Origin: Fodinisporobacter ferrooxydans
GTDB lineage: Bacteria > Bacillota > Bacilli > Tumebacillales > MYW30-H2
DNA length: 64,000 nt
Assembly: GCF_022818495.1 (NCBI RefSeq)
Contig: NZ_CP089291.1
Coordinates: forward strand, 3,055,501 to 3,119,500
Direction of reading: 5' to 3'
Below, one piece after another: positions 15,610 to 21,702 of this stretch. Each line of letters starts with the position of its first letter. The stretch's first letter is position 1. A program made the translations under genes and the position numbers. Under the pieces are notes generated by a model. It was given only the letters and a program-made list of their open reading frames with translations. It searched no databases and had not been told where the DNA came from.

Positions 15610-15642
15610 AACCTTCCTTTCTATGCCGTGGAAAGGAAGGTT
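15610..15642 (-). terminator. Hairpin terminator between comFB-like gene and hxlR
   Basis: AACCTTCCTTTC (15610-15621) pairs perfectly with GAAAGGAAGGTT (15631-15642). The reverse strand continues into CTTTTAT, so it mainly terminates hxlR. On the forward strand only three T residues follow, which gives weaker termination for the ComFB gene. Confidence 0.8.
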
Positions 15643-15998
15643 TAGTCCGTTTTGGCAGCGGAAGGATACACACCGGGACATTTAATATCCTGTTTTTTCT
15701 GGTGTTCTGCACCCCAATCCCGCAAAGCTTCCAACACAGACTTTAGGGTTTTTCCGCTCTCTGTCAGCGTATATTCGACACGCGGCGGAATTTCCGGATA
15801 GAGAGTTCTGGTCACAACTCCTTGTTCTTCCAACTCTTTCAATCGATCTGTCAATAATTTTGAGCTGATCGGGAGAGTTGCTGCAATCTCCGTAAAACGT
15901 TTTTTTCCTGCGAATAATTCACGCAATATTAAAAGGGTCCATTTTTTACCGACGACTCCTAATGTAAACTCAATGGGACAAAGATCTTGATCATGCAT
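15642..15998 (-). CDS. HxlR-family transcriptional regulator 1
   Basis: A 118-residue winged-helix regulator. DQDLCPIEFTLGVVGKKWTLLILREL is the HxlR N-terminus, followed by RFTEIAATLPISSKLLTDRLKELEEQG (recognition helix region) and the wing YPEIPPRVEYTLTESG. The single Cys at residue 6 is at the position used for thiol redox sensing in YodB, CatR and HypR. ATG 15998 follows AAAGGTGCG; a longer frame to 16127 exists but lacks a matching N-terminus. It is transcribed away from bshC, and a palindrome overlaps the bshC-side promoter, so it may control bshC as well as itself. Confidence 0.9.
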   Translation of the reverse strand: MHDQDLCPIEFTLGVVGKKWTLLILRELFAGKKRFTEIAATLPISSKLLTDRLKELEEQGVVTRTLYPEIPPRVEYTLTESGKTLKSVLEALRDWGAEHQKKQDIKCPGVYPSAAKTD

Positions 15999-16172
15999 CG
16001 AAATCGCACCTTTTTTGTAGCTTTCGTTTTGGTTTTGTAAATTTCTTATTTGAAGGTTCCATTGTCGCTTTCTTGTACACATGTTGCGTCTGGATAACTC
16101 ATTTTCTTTTAGTATACCATATTTCAAGAATACGAGTTGGATTTGGCGGGAAAAGTATACAACCCATGTTAC

Positions 16173-16201
16173 TTTACTTTTTAAAGTATATGAGGTATAG
16201 T
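16173..16201 (+). promoter_or_regulatory. Promoter with overlapping palindrome upstream of bshC
   Basis: TTTACT (16173-16178), a 17-bp spacer, then TATAGT (16196-16201). The inverted repeat TACTTT-TT-AAAGTA (16175-16188) overlaps the -35 element and spacer. Its position next to a divergent HxlR regulator makes it a candidate operator; HxlR-family sites are short dyads of the TACT...AGTA kind. Confidence 0.5.
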
Positions 16202-16245
16202 ATATTTTGGTATTCGTAAACGAATGATTCGATTGAGGTGAGTTT

Positions 16246-16350
16246 ATGGCGAAATTATTTACACTTTACCCATTATGGGCAAAACACGCTGCTATCGCTT
16301 TCGGAGCGGAATCGGTATTGACCGGTCAATATCGGAGGGCGTTTTCATGA
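16246..16350 (+). CDS. Small leader ORF coupled to bshC (34 aa)
   Basis: ATG 16246 follows GATTGAGGTGAGTTT, a good ribosome binding site. The frame encodes 34 residues (MAKLFTLYPLWAKHAAIAFG, then AESVLTGQYRRAFS). Its TGA overlaps the bshC ATG as ATGA, the classic coupling arrangement. It is the first ORF after the bshC promoter. No family is recognised. It may be a regulatory leader peptide or a small protein; a chance ORF cannot be excluded. Confidence 0.5.
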   Translation: MAKLFTLYPLWAKHAAIAFGAESVLTGQYRRAFS

Positions 16351-17966
16351 GGATTGAACGTTCGAATGTAACGGATCGTTCATTTTTAAACATATATGAA
16401 CAGGATTTTTCCCAAATATCCAATCTTTATAGCTGGAATCCGCACAACGAAGCAGACTGGCAAGCCCGCGCCGCCGAGTTGCAGTCTCGCTTTGCCGATG
16501 CAGAATATAGAAATCGCCTGGCGGATGCGCTTGTTGCCTACAATCGCTCCATTGGTGCCGGATCGCAAGCATTGGCATCGATCGAACAACTTCGCAATGG
16601 TGCATTGGCGATTGTTACGGGTCAACAGGCGGGGCTGTTCACAGGTCCCCTTTATACGATTTATAAAGCGATCACTGCCGAGTTATTGGCAAACGAATAT
16701 CAGCAGCGGTTGGGAGTGTCCGTGATACCGGTATTTTGGATTGCTTCGGAAGACCACGATTTTTTGGAAGTCAACCACATCTTTGTGCAGACATCAGAAT
16801 CCTTGTCCAAAATCGAATGGTCGAAGCAGGAAACAAGCCGAAAATCAATCGGTCATATCAAAGTTCCGGAACAGGAAGTCAATCGCCTCATCGACGAATT
16901 AAAAGCATCCACCATCGAAACGGAATTTCGGGAACAGTTGCTGCAAACCATTTATGAATGTTGGCAATCCACCGATTCGATGGCGGATTGGTTTGGGGCG
17001 TTAATGGCGCATATTTTCGAGAACAGCCGTCTTGTATTTCTGAATCCGATGTTGCATGAATTTCGTCAATTGAGCGCTTCTGTTTTCACACAAGGGATTG
17101 AATGGAATGAAGCCATTCGGAACGCCGCTTTTCAGGGAGCCGAGCAAGTTCGCAGATGCGGGTTGGAACCACAAGTTCATATCATGGGGCACAGTAGTTT
17201 GTTATTTCTGCAAATGGATAATGGCAGATACCCATTGGATTTCATCGATGGCCGATTTGCGGCGAGGGGAACAGAATATTCTTGGTCGGGGTCGGAGCTT
17301 GTGCAAATCGCCCGCACCGCTCCGGAACGGATGAGTTCAAATGTATTGCTCAGGCCGATCGTCCAGGATCATCTGCTTCCGACTTTGGCATTCGTAGGCG
17401 GCGGCGCGGAAGTCGCCTATCACGGAATGCTGAAGGAACTGTTTCATGTGTACGGCATTTCGATGCCGATCATTATGCCGCGCATTTCGATCACAGTCAT
17501 TGAAAAAGCAGCGGCAAAAAACAGCAAAAAATACAATGTTTCCATTGATTCGATCGTGTCGGGACAGGATCCTTTACAGCAGGTTTTGAGCCAGCTGGAT
17601 CCGGTAGGCGTCGACACGGTGTTTGCATCGTTTTTCGAGCAAATCGACAAGTTGTACGTGAAGTTAAAGGAGGATCTCGTGCAGATCGATCCGCAACTGA
17701 AAAAATTATCGGAAGAAAATCAACAATGGGTGCAACAACGGGTTGAATCATTGCGACAAAAAACATACCAATTTCATGAACAAAAACATGAGATTGCCGT
17801 ACGGCAACTGCAAAAACTGACTGCATCGCTATATCCGAACGGGCATCTGCAAGAACGGGTATTGAATATTTTTCCATTCTTGATCAAATATGGCCCACAG
17901 TTTGTTTCGGATTTGCGTGATCACTTGGAGAGCGGGAACTATACACATTGGTATCTCTATCTATAG
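16347..17966 (+). CDS. bshC: Bacillithiol biosynthesis cysteine-adding enzyme BshC
   Basis: BshC is thought to add cysteine to glucosaminyl-malate, the last step in bacillithiol synthesis. The 539 residues equal the usual length. Landmarks are RNGALAIVTGQQAGLFTGPL, YTIYKAITA, PVFWIASEDHDFLEVNH (HxGH-like region of the nucleotidyltransferase-like core), LLRPIVQDHLLPTLAFVGGGAE and MPIIMPRIS. The C-terminal third is a coiled coil (LKKLSEENQQWVQQRVESLR) followed by a conserved NIFPFLIKYGP end. Start ATG 16347 overlaps the upstream small ORF, and CGGAGGGCG supplies the ribosome binding site. The downstream exporter follows about 155 nt later. Confidence 0.95.
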   Translation: MRIERSNVTDRSFLNIYEQDFSQISNLYSWNPHNEADWQARAAELQSRFADAEYRNRLADALVAYNRSIGAGSQALASIEQLRNGALAIVTGQQAGLFTGPLYTIYKAITAELLANEYQQRLGVSVIPVFWIASEDHDFLEVNHIFVQTSESLSKIEWSKQETSRKSIGHIKVPEQEVNRLIDELKASTIETEFREQLLQTIYECWQSTDSMADWFGALMAHIFENSRLVFLNPMLHEFRQLSASVFTQGIEWNEAIRNAAFQGAEQVRRCGLEPQVHIMGHSSLLFLQMDNGRYPLDFIDGRFAARGTEYSWSGSELVQIARTAPERMSSNVLLRPIVQDHLLPTLAFVGGGAEVAYHGMLKELFHVYGISMPIIMPRISITVIEKAAAKNSKKYNVSIDSIVSGQDPLQQVLSQLDPVGVDTVFASFFEQIDKLYVKLKEDLVQIDPQLKKLSEENQQWVQQRVESLRQKTYQFHEQKHEIAVRQLQKLTASLYPNGHLQERVLNIFPFLIKYGPQFVSDLRDHLESGNYTHWYLYL

Positions 17967-17973
17967 ACAAGAC

Positions 17974-18120
17974 ATGTTTCCCAAAGAAATGTGGTCGAAA
18001 GAAATGGTGTTAAATGAAATGCCGGTTAAAGAAATGGATGTTATTTCTTTGTTTGTCAATTATAATAAGATCCGTGTGATTTTTAGGCGCAATCAAGTGG
18101 TTCGCAAGTATGGAGGATGA
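17974..18120 (+). CDS. Possible small ORF carrying KEM-type tandem repeats (48 aa)
   Basis: An ATG frame between bshC and the MFS gene encodes MFPKEMWSKEMVLNEMPVKE and then MDVISLFVNYNKIRVIFRRN, ending QVVRKYGG at a TGA just before the MFS start. Residues 4-23 come from four 15-bp degenerate repeats. No convincing ribosome binding site precedes the ATG, so translation is doubtful. The repeat itself is clear; the gene is low confidence. Confidence 0.25.
   Translation: MFPKEMWSKEMVLNEMPVKEMDVISLFVNYNKIRVIFRRNQVVRKYGG
17983..18042 (+). repeat. Four degenerate 15-bp tandem repeats
   Basis: Units AAAGAAATGTGGTCG, AAAGAAATGGTGTTA, AATGAAATGCCGGTT and AAAGAAATGGATGTT lie head to tail with exact 15-bp periodicity. 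The core (AAW/AAA)GAAATG is conserved and the last six bases vary. They lie in the gap between bshC and the exporter, 18 nt before a TATAAT (18061-18066). Confidence 0.75.
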
Positions 18121-18122
18121 GC

Positions 18123-19316
18123 ATGGAAGGAGCGTTAGGGAAATTAGATAACAGGCGCTTGCAAGTATGGCAAGTGTCAAATCTCGGCTTTGCCCATATG
18201 GTAAATGATTTGATGACGACAGGATTGGTACCTGCATTATTGCCTCTGTATAAACATGCGTTTCATTTGAATTATACGCAAACGGGCTTAATTGTTTTTA
18301 TGTCGTATCTCACATCTTCTGTCATGCAGCCGATTTTTGGATATTTTACCGATCGCAAGCCGAAACTCTGGCTATTGCCGGCGGGTGTCTTCCTTTCCTG
18401 TCTGGGGCTTGCTCTATCTGGGATTGCACCATCATTGCCGTGGGTATTGGTTTTCGTGGCTATTTCCGGATTGGGTTCAGGCGCGTTTCATCCGGAAGCA
18501 TCAAGAGGCGCACACCTGGCGGCAGGTCGGGGAAAAGGATTGGCGCAGGCGATCTTTCAGGTCGGCGGCAATGCAGGTCAGGCGTTCGGTCCTTTGATGA
18601 TTCCGTTGTTCCTGATGGCGACTGGAATTCGCGGAGTCATGTGGTTTTTGGCGTTGGGTGTATTTGTTTTTGTAGTATTGTGGCGTTTGCTGCCATGGTA
18701 TCGAATGCGAATGGAACAAGAGCAAAAGCGGAAACGCACAATTGAAGGAAACAACCGCATCTGGGCCGTCATTTTGCTGGTGTTTGTCGTCATTCTCAGA
18801 TCCTGGTGCCAGATTGGCGTCTCCGGTTTCCTTCCGTTTTTTTATCAACAGCAGCACATGTCGTTAAATACAGCGGAACTGTTCAATTTTTTGTTTTTAG
18901 GCGCAGGAGCCGTCGGTACGTTCATCGGCGGCACAATGTCAGACCGGATTGGGAAAAAATGGCTGTTGCTCGGCTCGATGCTGCTGTCTGCACCGTTCGC
19001 CTTTTTGCTGCCAAAATTGCACGGAACACTTGCGGCTATCGATTTGATAGCGTTTGGATTTCTCGTTCTGTCGTCATTTGCTGTAACGGTGGTCTATTGC
19101 CAAATGCTCTTGCCAAAAAACATTGCCATGGCATCCGGGTTGATGATTGGGTTTGGAGTAGGCGCGGGAGGCATTGGCGCAACCATGCTGGGTTGGATTA
19201 CCGATCATTTTGGCGTTGGAGCTGTTTTTGATTTTATTGTGTTGTTGCCGCTATTAGGTGCAATCATCAGCGCTTTTCTTGTAAATGATCAAACGCTTAT
19301 AAAAAAGCAAGCGTAA
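18123..19316 (+). CDS. MFS transporter, fosmidomycin-resistance (Fsr) type
   Basis: A 397-residue major facilitator with about 12 hydrophobic segments. The N-terminal FAHMVNDLMTTGLVPALLP and GLGSGAFHPEASRGAHLA are hallmarks of the Fsr/FosR subfamily of drug exporters. The inter-domain loop is basic (RMRMEQEQKRKR), and GGTMSDRIGKKWLLLGSML is the second MFS signature loop. ATG 18123 is 6 nt after GGAGG; an earlier ATG at 18117 touches that site. A perfect TATAAT lies at 18061-18066, with a poor -35. Position between bshC and a second HxlR regulator suggests thiol or electrophile stress regulation, but the substrate is unknown. Confidence 0.88.
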   Translation: MEGALGKLDNRRLQVWQVSNLGFAHMVNDLMTTGLVPALLPLYKHAFHLNYTQTGLIVFMSYLTSSVMQPIFGYFTDRKPKLWLLPAGVFLSCLGLALSGIAPSLPWVLVFVAISGLGSGAFHPEASRGAHLAAGRGKGLAQAIFQVGGNAGQAFGPLMIPLFLMATGIRGVMWFLALGVFVFVVLWRLLPWYRMRMEQEQKRKRTIEGNNRIWAVILLVFVVILRSWCQIGVSGFLPFFYQQQHMSLNTAELFNFLFLGAGAVGTFIGGTMSDRIGKKWLLLGSMLLSAPFAFLLPKLHGTLAAIDLIAFGFLVLSSFAVTVVYCQMLLPKNIAMASGLMIGFGVGAGGIGATMLGWITDHFGVGAVFDFIVLLPLLGAIISAFLVNDQTLIKKQA

Positions 19317-19336
19317 AAAGCATGTGGAATTTGTAA

Positions 19337-19377
19337 AAAAACCGTTCAATCGAGTTGCGGCGATTGAACGGTTTTTT
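19337..19377. terminator. Bidirectional terminator between MFS gene and hxlR 2
   Basis: AAAACCGTTCAATCG (19338-19352) pairs with CGATTGAACGGTTTT (19361-19375) across an 8-nt loop. T runs follow on both strands, so it serves both convergent genes; it includes the hxlR stop codon. Confidence 0.92.
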
Positions 19378-19687
19378 ATTGAAACCATATATTTGCCCAT
19401 TTTTGCAATTCATTCATCGAGGTTTCCAACGCTTTTCCTTTTTCGGTCAATTCATATTCGATCAGTACGGGGATTTCTGGGAACACCGTACGTTTTACAA
19501 TGCCTGCAGTCTCCAATTCTTTCAAACGTTCAGCGATCATACGGTCACTCATATTTGGAATCACTTCCGCAATGTCTTTAAAACGCTTGGGGCCTGATAG
19601 GAGTACTCGAATGAGCAATCCGGTCCACCGTTTTCCCAACAGTTCAAAGGCGGCCTCAAATTTGGGGCACATTTGCAAATGATCCAT
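19376..19687 (-). CDS. HxlR-family transcriptional regulator 2
   Basis: A 103-residue winged-helix protein: MDHLQMCPKFEAAFELLGKR, WTGLLIRVLLSGPKRFKDIA, then MSDRMIAERLKELETAG and the wing FPEIPVLIEYELTEKG. Like the first HxlR gene it has one N-terminal Cys (residue 7), again the YodB-type redox position. ATG 19687 follows TAGGTGGTGATAGGA; a GTG four codons earlier is too close to the site. On its strand TGGTATTAT (19709-19717) is an extended -10. It converges on the MFS gene and is divergent from mraZ; autoregulation and control of the exporter are inferences. Confidence 0.88.
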   Translation of the reverse strand: MDHLQMCPKFEAAFELLGKRWTGLLIRVLLSGPKRFKDIAEVIPNMSDRMIAERLKELETAGIVKRTVFPEIPVLIEYELTEKGKALETSMNELQKWANIWFQ

Positions 19688-19804
19688 TCCTATCACCACC
19701 TATTTTACATAATACCATAGATCCTATTGAAAAATAAGTATCGATCAGTCGATTTGTCTCCTGGATTTGTGCTTCAGTGCGGCAAAAGGAAATTCAGCAG
19801 TTTT

Positions 19805-19838
19805 AAAAAATCTTGCGACGATTCGGCAGGATTTTTTT
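19805..19838 (+). terminator. Orphan intrinsic terminator or attenuator upstream of mraZ
   Basis: AAAAAATCTTGC (19805-19816) pairs with GCAGGATTTTTT (19826-19837) with one G-T pair and is followed by T residues. No forward-strand gene ends here: the preceding gene is transcribed the other way and starts at 19687. It may attenuate an upstream mraZ transcript, end a small RNA, or terminate antisense transcription. Confidence 0.6.
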
Positions 19839-19862
19839 TGGTTGGGAAGAATTTGATATAGG

Positions 19863-19907
19863 GTGGTTTAAAGTGGAGCAAAGTGGTGAGTTTTGGAGCG
19901 GAAGTGG
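19863..19907 (+). promoter_or_regulatory. MraZ-binding repeat box
   Basis: GTGG occurs at 19863, 19873 and 19883, TTGG at 19893 and GTGG at 19904. The TGG cores therefore repeat almost exactly every 10 bp. Two units read AAAGTGG, the MraZ box described in mollicutes. MraZ represses its own dcw operon through such direct repeats, and the box lies immediately before the mraZ start. Confidence 0.8.
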
Positions 19908-19916
19908 GTGAGCAGG

Positions 19917-20348
19917 ATGTTCATGGGGGAGTATCAACATTCCGTTGATGAAAAAGGACGTATGATCATTCCTGCGAAATTCCGCGATGCACTCGGTGTC
20001 GGTTTTGTTTTGACACGAGGGCTGGACAACTGCTTGTTCGTATACCCGCATGATGAGTGGGAGATATTAGAAGCGAAACTCAAAACATTGCCGCTGACTC
20101 GGGCGGATGCACGCTCATTTGTCCGTTTCTTCTTTTCCGGGGCGACCGAATGTGAATTGGACAAACAAGGGCGAATCAGCATTCCCGCAACGCTTAGGGA
20201 ATACGCGGGGCTTGTGAAAGACTGTACCGTTATCGGAGTTTCCAATCGCATTGAAATTTGGGCAGCGGATCGCTGGCAGTCATACAGCAATGACGCATCT
20301 GAATCTTTCGCATCGATTGCGGAGACACTTGTAGACTTAAACCTTTAG
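19917..20348 (+). CDS. mraZ: Transcriptional regulator MraZ
   Basis: An AbrB-fold DNA-binding protein with two tandem MraZ domains; it binds direct repeats upstream of its own gene and controls the dcw cluster. The 143 residues start [20 protein letters not shown], the invariant family opening. DxKGR-type motifs appear twice: [13 protein letters not shown] and [20 protein letters not shown] and [10 protein letters not shown] also match closely. A TTG-initiated extension to 19893 would run into the operator repeats and is rejected. Spacing to rsmH is 12 nt, consistent with one operon. Confidence 0.95.
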   Translation: MFMGEYQHSVDEKGRMIIPAKFRDALGVGFVLTRGLDNCLFVYPHDEWEILEAKLKTLPLTRADARSFVRFFFSGATECELDKQGRISIPATLREYAGLVKDCTVIGVSNRIEIWAADRWQSYSNDASESFASIAETLVDLNL

Positions 20349-20360
20349 AGGTGATGGATC

Positions 20361-21296
20361 GTGACAGAATTTCATCATACATCCGTATTCCATAAAGAGG
20401 CTGTGGAATTGTTACTGGTGCGGCCGGACGGATGGTATGTGGATTGTACGCTTGGCGGAGCGGGACATACAAGACAATTGCTGGACCAAAGTTCGCCAAA
20501 CGGTCAGGTCATCGCATTTGATCAGGACGAAACTGCGATTGCGAACGCAAGGCAATTGCTGCGCGAATATGGCGACCGTATACATTTGATACATGATAAT
20601 TTTCAAGCCCTTCGTTTTCACATGGAGGCAATGCAAGTAGAAGTAGATGGAGTCTTGTTTGATCTCGGAGTGTCCAGCCCGCAATTGGATGTGGGTGAAC
20701 GGGGGTTTAGCTATCAGCACGATGCCCCGCTTGATATGCGGATGGATCGCCGCAATCCATTAAGTGCGTATACCATTGTAAACGAATGGCCAAAGGAAGA
20801 AATTACCCGAATCATTCGGGAGTTTGGCGAGGAAAACTGGGCAGCGCGCATCGGTGAATTTATTGTGGAAAAACGGCAAGCGGCACCGATCGAAACGACA
20901 TGGCAATTGGTAGATGTGATTAAAGCGGCCATTCCGGCGAGAGCAAGGCGAGAGGGCCCGCATCCGGCGAAGCGAACATTTCAAGCCATTCGCATCGCTG
21001 TGAATGACGAATTGGGAGTATTTGAGCGAACGTTGAGGGATGCGCTGGATCTGGTGACACAGGGCGGCCGGGTGGCTGTCATCACCTTTCATTCGCTGGA
21101 AGACAGAATTTGTAAACAAGTCATGCAAGAATATGCGAAAGGATGTATTTGTCCGCCGCAATTTCCGATCTGCAAGTGTGGGCAAACACCTCGCGTCAAA
21201 TTGGTAACCCGCAAGCCTGTTTTGCCGACACAAGCAGAACTCGACCAGAATCCGCGGGCACGATCGGCCAAACTGCGCGTGGCGGAAAAGCTGTAA
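20361..21296 (+). CDS. rsmH: 16S rRNA (cytosine(1402)-N4)-methyltransferase
   Basis: RsmH (MraW) methylates N4 of C1402 in the ribosomal P site with SAM. The 311-residue protein has FHHTSVFHKEAVELLLVRPD, the SAM loop VDCTLGGAGHTRQLL (about 28-42) and FDQDETAI. DGVLFDLGVSSPQLD contains the catalytic region, and the family blocks RNPLSAYTIVNEW, KRTFQAIRIAVNDEL and ITFHSLEDRICK follow. The GTG start follows AGAGGTGATG. Second gene of the dcw operon. Confidence 0.96.
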   Translation: MTEFHHTSVFHKEAVELLLVRPDGWYVDCTLGGAGHTRQLLDQSSPNGQVIAFDQDETAIANARQLLREYGDRIHLIHDNFQALRFHMEAMQVEVDGVLFDLGVSSPQLDVGERGFSYQHDAPLDMRMDRRNPLSAYTIVNEWPKEEITRIIREFGEENWAARIGEFIVEKRQAAPIETTWQLVDVIKAAIPARARREGPHPAKRTFQAIRIAVNDELGVFERTLRDALDLVTQGGRVAVITFHSLEDRICKQVMQEYAKGCICPPQFPICKCGQTPRVKLVTRKPVLPTQAELDQNPRARSAKLRVAEKL

Positions 21297-21331
21297 TCGA
21301 TCATTGATAAAAATTTGGGGGAGGAACATCT

Positions 21332-21697
21332 ATGTTAGCACGCAAGCCAATCTATCAACATGAGCATACAACAACAAAGCAAACCATACCTCGAACAAAC
21401 AGCTATAGTCATGCGGCAACGAACATACAGGCAAAATCCCGGGTAAAAGAAAAAGTAAGCTGGCTGTTAACGGTGGGGATTTGCGCCAGTATGGCAATGT
21501 TTGTCGTTTCCCAGTATGCGGTCATCACAAAAACAAGTTACCAGGTGGATCAAATCAACCAGCAAATTCATGCATCCAGCACAAAGTATGAAAATCTGCA
21601 AGCAGAATCTGTCAGTCTATCAAATTCCAAGCGAATCATCGACATAGCATTGACAAAATTACATATGCAGTTCGTATCGCAACATTCGGCACGGTGA
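21332..21697 (+). CDS. ftsL: Cell division protein FtsL
   Basis: A short bitopic division protein (121 residues) that joins DivIC and DivIB to recruit and activate the septal synthase. It has a basic cytoplasmic tail (about 1-42), one transmembrane segment (WLLTVGICASMAMFVVSQYA, about 44-63), and an extracytoplasmic coiled coil (YQVDQINQQIHASSTKYENL). Sequence conservation is low in this family, so position between rsmH and pbpB is the main evidence. The start follows GGGGGAGG. The stop codon lies within 10 nt of the next start. Confidence 0.9.
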   Translation: MLARKPIYQHEHTTTKQTIPRTNSYSHAATNIQAKSRVKEKVSWLLTVGICASMAMFVVSQYAVITKTSYQVDQINQQIHASSTKYENLQAESVSLSNSKRIIDIALTKLHMQFVSQHSAR

Positions 21698-21702
21698 ATT
21701 TC

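Noticed and set aside
16002-16127. Longer N-terminus for HxlR regulator 1
   Set aside because: The extra residues are Lys/Asn/Arg-rich and not homologous; the internal ATG with AAAGGTG gives the standard start.
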